DNA from: 'Nostoc azollae' 0708
Lineage (GTDB): Bacteria; Cyanobacteriota; Cyanobacteriia; Cyanobacteriales; Nostocaceae
Direction of reading: 5' to 3'
Assembly: GCF_000196515.1 (NCBI RefSeq)
Contig: NC_014248.1
Location: 5,088,001 to 5,152,000 of the forward strand
DNA length: 64,000 nucleotides
Program-made: the position numbers and the translations under genes
Shown: positions 57,910 through 64,000 of the stretch, in pieces
Layout: every line of letters begins with the position of its first letter
Numbering within the stretch: the stretch's first letter is position 1
Notes under the pieces: generated by a model
The model's input: only the letters and a program-made list of their open reading frames with translations
Told to the model about the DNA's origin: nothing
Database searches by the model: none

Positions 57910-57922
57910 AGAACCTGTTTAT

Positions 57923-58528
57923 TTAAGCGGCTAACTTACCCCAACCAATGTAAGGTAATTGCGCTGCTATTGCTTTTACCTGTTCTGCATTGGCTACCAA
58001 CTGTCCGCAAGCGTCCCAAGTTCCAGAAAGAAAAGCTGTTCTTGTTCCCTCACTCATTACGACTGGGGTGGTAAAATCTCCAATTTGCACTTGTAGATTT
58101 TCCACATCTATGGTTATATATGCTTGAGGGTTGGCTGTTACCAAGTCTTGCAGCTGTTTAACTGTTTCCCTTGGTGCCGTTACGCATGGTATCCCCATTG
58201 CGACACAGTTACCAAAGAAGATTTCCGCAAAACTTTCACCAATAACAGCTTTTATTCCCCATTTGGCTAAGGCTTGGGGCGCATGTTCTCTTGATGAACC
58301 ACAGCCAAAGTTACGGTTAACTATTAAGACTTTTGCCCCTTGATATTCGGTTTGGTCAAATGGGTGTTCACCGTTTAAAGCTTTTCTATCGTCGATAAAT
58401 ACGCCTTCTCCTAAGCCATCAAAGGTGACTGCTTTTAGGTAGCGGGCGGGTATAATTCTGTCTGTGTCGATGTCGTTACCAATGAGAGGAAGGGCGTTAC
58501 CAGAGATTTGTTTTACTTCACTTACCAT
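57923..58528 (-). CDS. leuD: 3-isopropylmalate dehydratase small subunit, 201 aa
   Basis: With LeuC it isomerises 2-isopropylmalate to 3-isopropylmalate in leucine synthesis. Signatures are the swivelling-domain motifs [15 protein letters not shown] and [14 protein letters not shown], and IPCVTAP further on. I start at the ATG at 58528 ([17 protein letters not shown]); an upstream in-frame ATG at 58561 adds 11 residues that are not family-like. It lies 104 bases downstream of leuC on the same strand, an ordinary leuCD operon. Confidence 0.95.
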   Translation of the reverse strand: MVSEVKQISGNALPLIGNDIDTDRIIPARYLKAVTFDGLGEGVFIDDRKALNGEHPFDQTEYQGAKVLIVNRNFGCGSSREHAPQALAKWGIKAVIGESFAEIFFGNCVAMGIPCVTAPRETVKQLQDLVTANPQAYITIDVENLQVQIGDFTTPVVMSEGTRTAFLSGTWDACGQLVANAEQVKAIAAQLPYIGWGKLAA

Positions 58529-58632
58529 AGTTTTAAGAAGAAATAAACCACGAAGGCGCAATGAACACGAAGGAAGAAGAGCTTAAGAAAGTATCTTCAC
58601 TCCCCTCCTCGCTGCAGGGGTTGGGGATGGGG

Positions 58633-60036
58633 TTAAAGCAATTCGCGCACGTCGGACACCTCCCCCTTAATAGCGGCTGTAGCTACCATTGCGGGACTCA
58701 TGAGTAGGGTACGACCGGAAGCAGAACCTTGTCTTCCTTTAAAGTTGCGGTTGGAGGAGGAGGCGCTAATTTGTCTACCTTGGAGTTTGTCGGGGTTCAT
58801 GGCTAAACACATGGAACATCCTGGTTCTCTCCATTCAAAACCGGCTGCGAGAAATATTTTATCTAGTCCTTCGGCTTCGGCTTCTTTTTTGACTCTCTCT
58901 GAACCGGGAACAACGAAAGCTTTCACATGCTCTGCTACTTTGCGACCTTGGGCAATTTTAGCAGCTTCTCGTAAGTCGCTAATCCGTCCGTTGGTGCAGC
59001 TACCTATGAAGCAAACGTCAATTTTTGTTCCTTGGATGGGTTGACCGGGGTATAAGTCCATGTAGCGATATGCTTCTTGGGCTACAAAGCGGTCTTCTTC
59101 TAAGAGTTCTTCGGCTGTGGGAACTTTTTGATCTACGCCAATTCCTTGACCTGGTGTAATTCCCCATGTGATTGTGGGGGGAATGTATTCGCCATTAAAT
59201 AGTACTACATCATCATATTCAGCATCGGCATCACTCCGTAGGGATTCCCACCAAGTAACGGCTTGTTCCCAATTGGCATCTTTAGGGGCGAAGTCTCTAT
59301 TTTTTAAATAGTCGTAGGTAATATGATCGGGGTTGACGTAACCGCATCTTGCACCACCTTCTATGGCCATGTTGCAAACGGTCATCCGTTCTTCCATGTT
59401 CATTTTTGCAAGGGTTGTTCCTGCAAATTCGTAAGCGTAGCCTACACCACCTTTTACGCCTAATGTGCGAATGATGTGTAAAATTACATCTTTGGCGTAA
59501 ACTCCAGGTTTTAAGTTGCCGTTAACTTCGATTTTGCGGACTTTGAGTTTAGATAATGCTAAGGTTTGGGAGGCTAGAACATCGCGAACTTGGCTTGTAC
59601 CAATACCAAATGCGATCGCACCAAAGGCACCATGACTCGATGTATGGCTATCTCCACAAGCTATGGTCATTCCCGGTTGAGTTAGTCCCAGTTCCGGGGC
59701 AATGACGTGAACTATACCTTGATTTCCTGAACCAATATTGTAAAAAGTTATGTCATTTTCTTGAGAACTCTTTTCTAAAGCCTGGATCATTTCTTCGGCC
59801 ATACTGTCCACAAAGGGACGGGCTTGATTCTCTGTAGGAACGATATGATCAACTGTCGCTACTGTGCGTTGTGGAAATAAAACTTTTAAACCCCTTTCTT
59901 TGAGCATAGCAAAGGCTTGGGGACTGGTAACTTCATGGATGAGATGAAGTCCAATAAATAGTTGCGTTAGTCCTGATGGAAGTGTCCCAACGGTGTGGAA
60001 GTCCCAAACTTTGTCAAACAGAGTTCCCTTGCTCAT
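58633..60036 (-). CDS. leuC: 3-isopropylmalate dehydratase large subunit, 467 aa
   Basis: The aconitase-type subunit carrying a [4Fe-4S] cluster. Its ligands C347 (in GSCTNGR), C407 and C410 (in CSMC) fall at the standard LeuC positions. [12 protein letters not shown] and [13 protein letters not shown] are further substrate motifs. Length and start ([14 protein letters not shown]) are normal. First gene of the leuCD operon. Confidence 0.97.
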   Translation of the reverse strand: MSKGTLFDKVWDFHTVGTLPSGLTQLFIGLHLIHEVTSPQAFAMLKERGLKVLFPQRTVATVDHIVPTENQARPFVDSMAEEMIQALEKSSQENDITFYNIGSGNQGIVHVIAPELGLTQPGMTIACGDSHTSSHGAFGAIAFGIGTSQVRDVLASQTLALSKLKVRKIEVNGNLKPGVYAKDVILHIIRTLGVKGGVGYAYEFAGTTLAKMNMEERMTVCNMAIEGGARCGYVNPDHITYDYLKNRDFAPKDANWEQAVTWWESLRSDADAEYDDVVLFNGEYIPPTITWGITPGQGIGVDQKVPTAEELLEEDRFVAQEAYRYMDLYPGQPIQGTKIDVCFIGSCTNGRISDLREAAKIAQGRKVAEHVKAFVVPGSERVKKEAEAEGLDKIFLAAGFEWREPGCSMCLAMNPDKLQGRQISASSSNRNFKGRQGSASGRTLLMSPAMVATAAIKGEVSDVRELL

Positions 60037-60149
60037 ACTGAAATCTATGTTAAAGGAGTCAGATTTTTGATTTTATCAGAAAATCGCTCAGGTTATCGGT
60101 AAAGCTATAGGAATTTGACTTTTCTTCAATCTAAAGGTTACTTCGTCTG

Positions 60150-61763
60150 CTATGTATTTGCTGGCTTTATCTGTCTAATAGGAATCTCAATCACAAATTC
60201 TGTTCCTTTTTCAGGTTCAGAAATACACTCGATCTTTCCTTTATGCTTATCTACTATAATCTGGTAACTAATAGATAATCCTAATCCAGTACCTTTACCT
60301 ACAGGTTTAGTAGTAAAAAATGGTTCAAACAATTTATTTTTAACTGTTTCTCCTATTCCTATGCCATTATCTTGAATGTTGATAATTACCTTCTCGTCAT
60401 TTCTGACTTGAGTATGAATAATAATTGAACTGAAGTGTTTGTTAATATCTTTAGAAGAATCTATTTCCTGTTGACGCAAAGCATCAATAGCGTTCACAAT
60501 TATATTCATAAATACCTGATTTAATCCTCCTGCATAACATTCAACAAGAGGTAAATTTCCATAGTCTTTAATAATTAAAATTTCCTGCTGTTCCTCCTGA
60601 CCTTTAATAATATCTTGCAAAATTAACAGTGTACTATCAAGCCCTTCATGAATATTAACAGGCTTCATTTCTGCTTCATCAAGACGCGAGAAATTCCGTA
60701 AACTTAAGACAATCTCACGGATACGTTCAGCACCAACTGCCATAGAGGATAATATTTTAGGGAGATCATCAATCAGAAAATCTAATTCTATCTCCTCAAT
60801 CAAAATATTTATTTCTGGATTGTAATTAGAATTTTCTTGTCGGTATCGGTTAATCAAAGTTAATAAATTCTGAGTGTATTCCCTAACGTGAATTAAGTTG
60901 CCATAAATGAAATTAACAGGATTATTAATCTCATGAGCAACACCAGCAACTAACTGACCTAGTGAAGACATCTTTTCAGTTTGAATCAGTTGTACTTGAG
61001 TCTGCTGAAGTTCTTGTAGTGTCTTTTGTAATTGAAGATTTTTCTGGTTTAAGCTTGCCGTTCGCGTTGCAACTTGCATTTCTAACATATAATTAGTTTC
61101 TTCTAGGGCAGCTTGAGCATTTTTTTTAGCTTTTAAATATTCTTGCAATAGACGTAATACTAAAATCCATATTGGGATAAGTATTGTTAAACTTAAAATA
61201 GAACCTAAAATAGCCCAAATCATTCCTTGGCGATATTCAGCAACTTTTTGTTCCAATGCAAGTGATATATTCTTGTTCCTTTTAGCAATACCATCGGTAT
61301 AAATATGTTTCTGAGTTTCGTATTTACGGCTGGACAATATTTTTTGTGCAGCTTGTTTTTGATTTTTATTAACTAAATCAAAAGATTTATATTCCATGGC
61401 AATTAACTGCTGATTAGCAATATCAATTTTTTGGGGATTCTGATCTTTATATGTTTCAGGACCTACTTTAATAGCTTCTTTAATTGCCAGATCGAGTTTA
61501 GGTTCAAATTGGCGATATCTTTTTTCCCAAAGAATATTACCTGTAGCCGCATTCATCCGGGCTGACATGGTTAATACTTCATCCAAATAAGTAATTTCAT
61601 TACTTAATTTTTGGAGGTGAAATTCCTGTTTAGCAATATTGTTGAAGTTATAATATGCTTGCCAATTGAGCCAAACTTGAGGAATAAATAATAGTAATGT
61701 TAGCAATACTGTCAGACTTACTAACTGAGAAGGAGTAAATTTAAGCTTATAAAATAAATGCAT
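60150..61763 (-). CDS. Membrane sensor histidine kinase, 537 aa
   Basis: Two membrane helices (about 17-35 and 184-205) bracket a helical extracytoplasmic sensor of roughly 150 residues. A long coiled coil (about 210-265, with LQKTLQELQQTQVQLIQTEK) leads to the HisKA domain with H277 in VAHEINNPVNF. The ATPase domain is complete: N box QVFMNIIVNAIDAL, G1 NIQDNGIGIG, F box LFEPFFTTKP and G2 GKGTGLGLSI. The type is common in cyanobacteria (four-helix-bundle sensor). No response regulator is adjacent. Confidence 0.9.
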   Translation of the reverse strand: MHLFYKLKFTPSQLVSLTVLLTLLLFIPQVWLNWQAYYNFNNIAKQEFHLQKLSNEITYLDEVLTMSARMNAATGNILWEKRYRQFEPKLDLAIKEAIKVGPETYKDQNPQKIDIANQQLIAMEYKSFDLVNKNQKQAAQKILSSRKYETQKHIYTDGIAKRNKNISLALEQKVAEYRQGMIWAILGSILSLTILIPIWILVLRLLQEYLKAKKNAQAALEETNYMLEMQVATRTASLNQKNLQLQKTLQELQQTQVQLIQTEKMSSLGQLVAGVAHEINNPVNFIYGNLIHVREYTQNLLTLINRYRQENSNYNPEINILIEEIELDFLIDDLPKILSSMAVGAERIREIVLSLRNFSRLDEAEMKPVNIHEGLDSTLLILQDIIKGQEEQQEILIIKDYGNLPLVECYAGGLNQVFMNIIVNAIDALRQQEIDSSKDINKHFSSIIIHTQVRNDEKVIINIQDNGIGIGETVKNKLFEPFFTTKPVGKGTGLGLSISYQIIVDKHKGKIECISEPEKGTEFVIEIPIRQIKPANT

Positions 61764-62298
61764 TTTTCTACCTTTACAGCACTTTGCTCAACGGTTTGGT
61801 ACAATATTAAACCCTATAACCCTTACTCTATAAGCATTTTAGATATTTATATGTGTTCATTTTATATGTAAAGTGCTGTATATATAGCAACTTTAGATAA
61901 GTTATTTAACAGAATTAATTAGACAATTTCAACCCTTTTGGGGAATTAAACATTCAAAAAAGGTCATTGCAAGAGGATTTACGCACTTTGACCAAAAAAC
62001 TTTCATTCTGAATGTAGCGTCAGCAAAATGGAGAATCGCTGAGATACTTCCCTAGGCTACATGTTTCTCAGTATGACAAAAATATTTTGTGTATGCCCTG
62101 CTGATTGAGTCAATAAGATTTATTTTTGTGCTTTGCATAGGGGCTTTAATAATCTTTAGGAGTTTAGATTTACTAGTTTTAGCTTAATATACGGTGATTA
62201 AGCAATAAAAAACCCCGGTGAAACTGACCGAGGTTGATTAGGAGAAATAAGAATGACGATTAGATTCCAATACCGAAGCTGAAAAGATTTAAAACATC
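61764..62298. other. Intergenic region between the sensor kinase and psb34
   Basis: It is AT-rich. AGGATTTACGCAC at about 61975 resembles one end of the 122-bp MITE family, but no second end is found at the right distance. The psb34 terminator lies at 62205-62235. No gene is recognised. Confidence 0.45.
62205..62235 (-). terminator. Intrinsic terminator of psb34
   Basis: On the minus strand AACCTCGGT-CAGTTTC-ACCGGGGTT is followed by TTTTATT. The stem has nine pairs including one G-U. It lies 64 bases beyond the psb34 stop. Confidence 0.8.
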
Positions 62299-62469
62299 TT
62301 AGCTAACACCCAACGCGATTAAAAGTGTAAATGTCACGAATAAAGCTGCCACTGCACCTTGAAAAAGGTAGCGGCTTTGTTGTTCAGGTGAAGGATATTC
62401 AGCGTAGTACAGTTTTGGTTCGGTTGCGTAGTTGTTGAGGATGCCTTCTTCGTTGGTGGTGGTATACAT
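62299..62469 (-). CDS. psb34: Photosystem II assembly protein Psb34, 56 aa
   Basis: A 56-residue one-helix protein. The conserved stretch is NNYATEPKLYYAEYPSPEQQ followed by SRYLFQGAVAALFVTFTLL. This is the HLIP-like Psb34 family, which binds CP47 in late photosystem II assembly and displaces HLIPs. The chlorophyll-binding ExxNxR motif is absent, as in the family. A terminator follows. A HLIP gene is at 42033-42248. Confidence 0.85.
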   Translation of the reverse strand: MYTTTNEEGILNNYATEPKLYYAEYPSPEQQSRYLFQGAVAALFVTFTLLIALGVS

Positions 62470-62789
62470 AATGTTTTTCCTTCGTTTGTTTCTTTATGTA
62501 AACTACTTTAACAAAATTGTTACAAAATGTCAATAGGACTTGACAGAGCATAGTAAATACTCTATATAAGAGTTGGTTATCTGGAATGGAATGGACTTTA
62601 TTATATATAGTGAGAATTTACAAATTAAATTTTTGATGATTACCGATGATTACCAACGCAATAGCGCCTCTAGTATTTGTCAAATCTAAAAGCTTTGTTT
62701 AGAAAATTTTGGTTTACAATTTACCCTAAAAAGTTTGTAGCAGCCCACAAATTAAGTGTGAACTGCTATGGCAGAAAATTTATTTTAAA
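62470..62789. other. Intergenic region upstream of psb34
   Basis: It should contain the psb34 promoter and the 3' flank of tRNA-Val. AT-rich; no gene or repeat recognised. Confidence 0.4.
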
Positions 62790-62862
<73 letters not shown>

Positions 62863-63009
62863 CTTCTCATCACTTAATTAATATAGCATACTCTTTTTAA
62901 ATTGTGCAAGGGGTTTGGGGAAATTTTTTTTTGCGGGCATGAGCTAGGTTGTCGGTTATACTTACTGAGTATTGAATCTTTAATTATTTTTTATTTTTAA
63001 TTTTCCAAG

Positions 63010-63609
63010 ATGCCTTCTGGTCAAACGCATGATCGCATTACTATCTGGTCTTTGCCTATGGTGACGGGTGTGACTTTGGTGTCCACTCGCAGTAGTAATG
63101 TGACTTTGTTGGTGGCGGGTGGGTTTATGTTTGGTGGGTTTATGTTTGGCCCAGATTTAGATATTTACTCCCGTCAGTTTCAGCGTTGGGGGTTTTTGCG
63201 TTGGATTTGGCTGCCTTATCAAAAAAGTCTGCGTCATCGGTCTTTTTTGTCCCATGGGCCAATTATTGGTACGACTCTGCGGGTGGTTTATCTCACGACT
63301 TTTTTGGCGGTTGTGGCGATTTTGGTTTTGGTAGTTTTCGCTAAGTTGGGTAATGTGGCTTTCAACTGGGGGGATGTTTGGAGGATTGTGGGGCGGACTA
63401 TATCTATATATTATGGGGAATTTTTTGCTCTGTTTGTGGGGTTTGAACTCGGTGCTATGAGTCATTCTCTCAGCGATTGGACTAATTCGGCTTATAAACG
63501 TTTCCAAAAGCAGGGGATTCAAGGGTTGCTGAACCATGGCAAAATTAAGAAGCGTAAACCGATAAGGGGTGTCAAGGCGGTGAGAAAACCCAGAGGTACC
63601 CAGAGGTAA
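63010..63609 (+). CDS. DUF2227 family putative metal-binding membrane protein, 199 aa
   Basis: It starts MPSGQTHDRITIWSLP and has FGPDLDIYSRQFQRWGF, SLRHRSFLSHGPIIGT and ELGAMSHSLSDW. These conserved His/Asp residues (H7, D8, D-x-D, H-R, H-G, H-S) suggest a metal-binding membrane hydrolase of the DUF2227 family. Hydrophobic helices occupy about 30-45, 90-112 and 138-155. GGFMF-GGFMF is an internal 15-bp tandem duplication in the DNA. The C-terminus is very basic. It lies 23 bases upstream of mazG. Confidence 0.75.
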   Translation: MPSGQTHDRITIWSLPMVTGVTLVSTRSSNVTLLVAGGFMFGGFMFGPDLDIYSRQFQRWGFLRWIWLPYQKSLRHRSFLSHGPIIGTTLRVVYLTTFLAVVAILVLVVFAKLGNVAFNWGDVWRIVGRTISIYYGEFFALFVGFELGAMSHSLSDWTNSAYKRFQKQGIQGLLNHGKIKKRKPIRGVKAVRKPRGTQR

Positions 63610-63632
63610 ACCCGGAGGTAGGTGGAAGTTTT

Positions 63633-64000
63633 ATGGCAGATAATCAAACTTTGGTGGCTTTACAAGAATTAATTGATGTAGTGGCAAAATTGCGATCGCC
63701 TGAAGGTGGTTGTCCTTGGGATTTGGCACAAACGCGGGAAAGTCTGACGGCCTATGTGATTGAGGAGGCTTATGAGGTGGTTGATGCTATTCAAACAGGA
63801 GATAAAAGAGCGATCGCAGAAGAATTAGGTGATTTATTATTACAGGTAGTATTACAAGCACAAATTGCCAGTGAAGCCGGTGATTTTTCTTTGCAACAAA
63901 TCGCTGAAGGTATTTCTCAAAAATTGATTCGTCGTCATCCTCATGTTTTTAGTGATGTGACAGTGGCAAATATGGAGGAGGTGCGTCAAAATTGGGAAAC
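63633..64000 (+). CDS. mazG: Nucleoside triphosphate pyrophosphohydrolase MazG, 5' part
   Basis: It hydrolyses (d)NTPs to NMPs and pyrophosphate, cleansing the pool. The visible 122 codons include VVAKLRSPEGGCPWDLAQT, the metal-binding EEAYEVVDAI and EELGDLLLQ (ExxE..ExxD) and KLIRRHPHVFSDV. Bacterial MazG proteins are about 260-280 residues, so roughly the first half is here; the gene runs off the window. It follows the DUF2227 gene closely. Confidence 0.95.
   Translation, partial: MADNQTLVALQELIDVVAKLRSPEGGCPWDLAQTRESLTAYVIEEAYEVVDAIQTGDKRAIAEELGDLLLQVVLQAQIASEAGDFSLQQIAEGISQKLIRRHPHVFSDVTVANMEEVRQNWE

Noticed and set aside
61975-62100. A third copy of the 122-bp MITE
   Set aside because: Only one end-like sequence is present; the partner end and the core are missing.

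Overview
The window comes from a filamentous, heterocystous-type cyanobacterium (order Nostocales). The evidence is the psaF-psaJ-psaL photosystem I cluster, a high-light-inducible protein, Psb34, a Tic22-family protein, a Ycf52-like acetyltransferase, ferredoxin-type sulfite reductase, many HIP1 octamers (GCGATCGC and close variants), and heptanucleotide-type short tandem repeats between genes. The housekeeping genes are intact. The accessory genes are mostly ruined by in-frame stops, frameshifts and insertion sequences. That mix fits a genome in reductive decay such as the Azolla symbiont 'Nostoc azollae'; the species assignment is an inference, not something the sequence proves.

Layout. 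1-1.45 kb: remnant of a TniA/TniB-type (Tn7/Tn5053-like) transposon with direct repeats at its end. 1.6-14.8 kb: a mostly intact block with a GNAT acetyltransferase, a degenerate histidine kinase, tsaC, prmC, tic22, tRNA-Pro, a second GNAT, an ACT-like protein, an alpha/beta hydrolase, tsaD, psaFJL, gmk, remA and an orphan sugar-ABC permease. 15.3-23.5 kb: a graveyard with a decayed secreted protein, a decayed response-regulator/GAF/GGDEF protein, an IS1634-type element split by an IS701-type element, an IS66-type element, a 122-bp MITE and a decayed prolyl iminopeptidase. 23.5-27.8 kb: an intact minus-strand block in the order prfB (with a programmed +1 frameshift), DUF3285, ybeY, dgkA, trpG, MBL-fold protein. 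27.9-29.1 kb: a glycosyltransferase pseudogene. 29.2-32.5 kb: miaB and aspS.

32.7-36.2 kb holds the most interesting relic. It is a full-length but broken PatD/TruD-like (YcaO) cyclodehydratase followed by a broken gene whose product resembles a nitrile-hydratase-type leader precursor peptide. Together they look like a dead thiazole/oxazole-modified (TOMM) RiPP pathway. An amidohydrolase fragment, a 172-bp MITE and a broken AAA-like ATPase follow to 38.6 kb.

39-42.3 kb: aroA, a conserved hypothetical, a peroxiredoxin-like protein and a HLIP. 42.6-46.2 kb: a deoxypyrimidine cluster in which a ThyA-type protein and dCMP deaminase are intact while a dCTP-deaminase-like gene and a nucleoside 2-deoxyribosyltransferase-like gene between them are broken. 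46.3-51.6 kb: tRNA-Arg, three conserved cyanobacterial proteins, a truncated cutA, a broken ADP-ribosylglycohydrolase and an outer-membrane barrel protein. 51.9-53.8 kb: sir. 53.9-57.9 kb: a broken two-gene unit, an IS1634-type element with both terminal repeats, a 48-bp perfect palindrome, a small broken gene, a 226-bp MITE and a 60-bp hairpin. 57.9-64 kb: leuD, leuC, a sensor kinase, psb34, tRNA-Val, a DUF2227 protein and the start of mazG.

The intact genes serve translation quality (tsaC and tsaD for t6A, prmC and prfB for termination, miaB, aspS, ybeY), photosystem biogenesis (psaFJL, HLIP, Psb34) and amino-acid synthesis (aroA, trpG, leuCD, sir). The lost genes serve secondary metabolism, signalling, cell-surface sugars and salvage.
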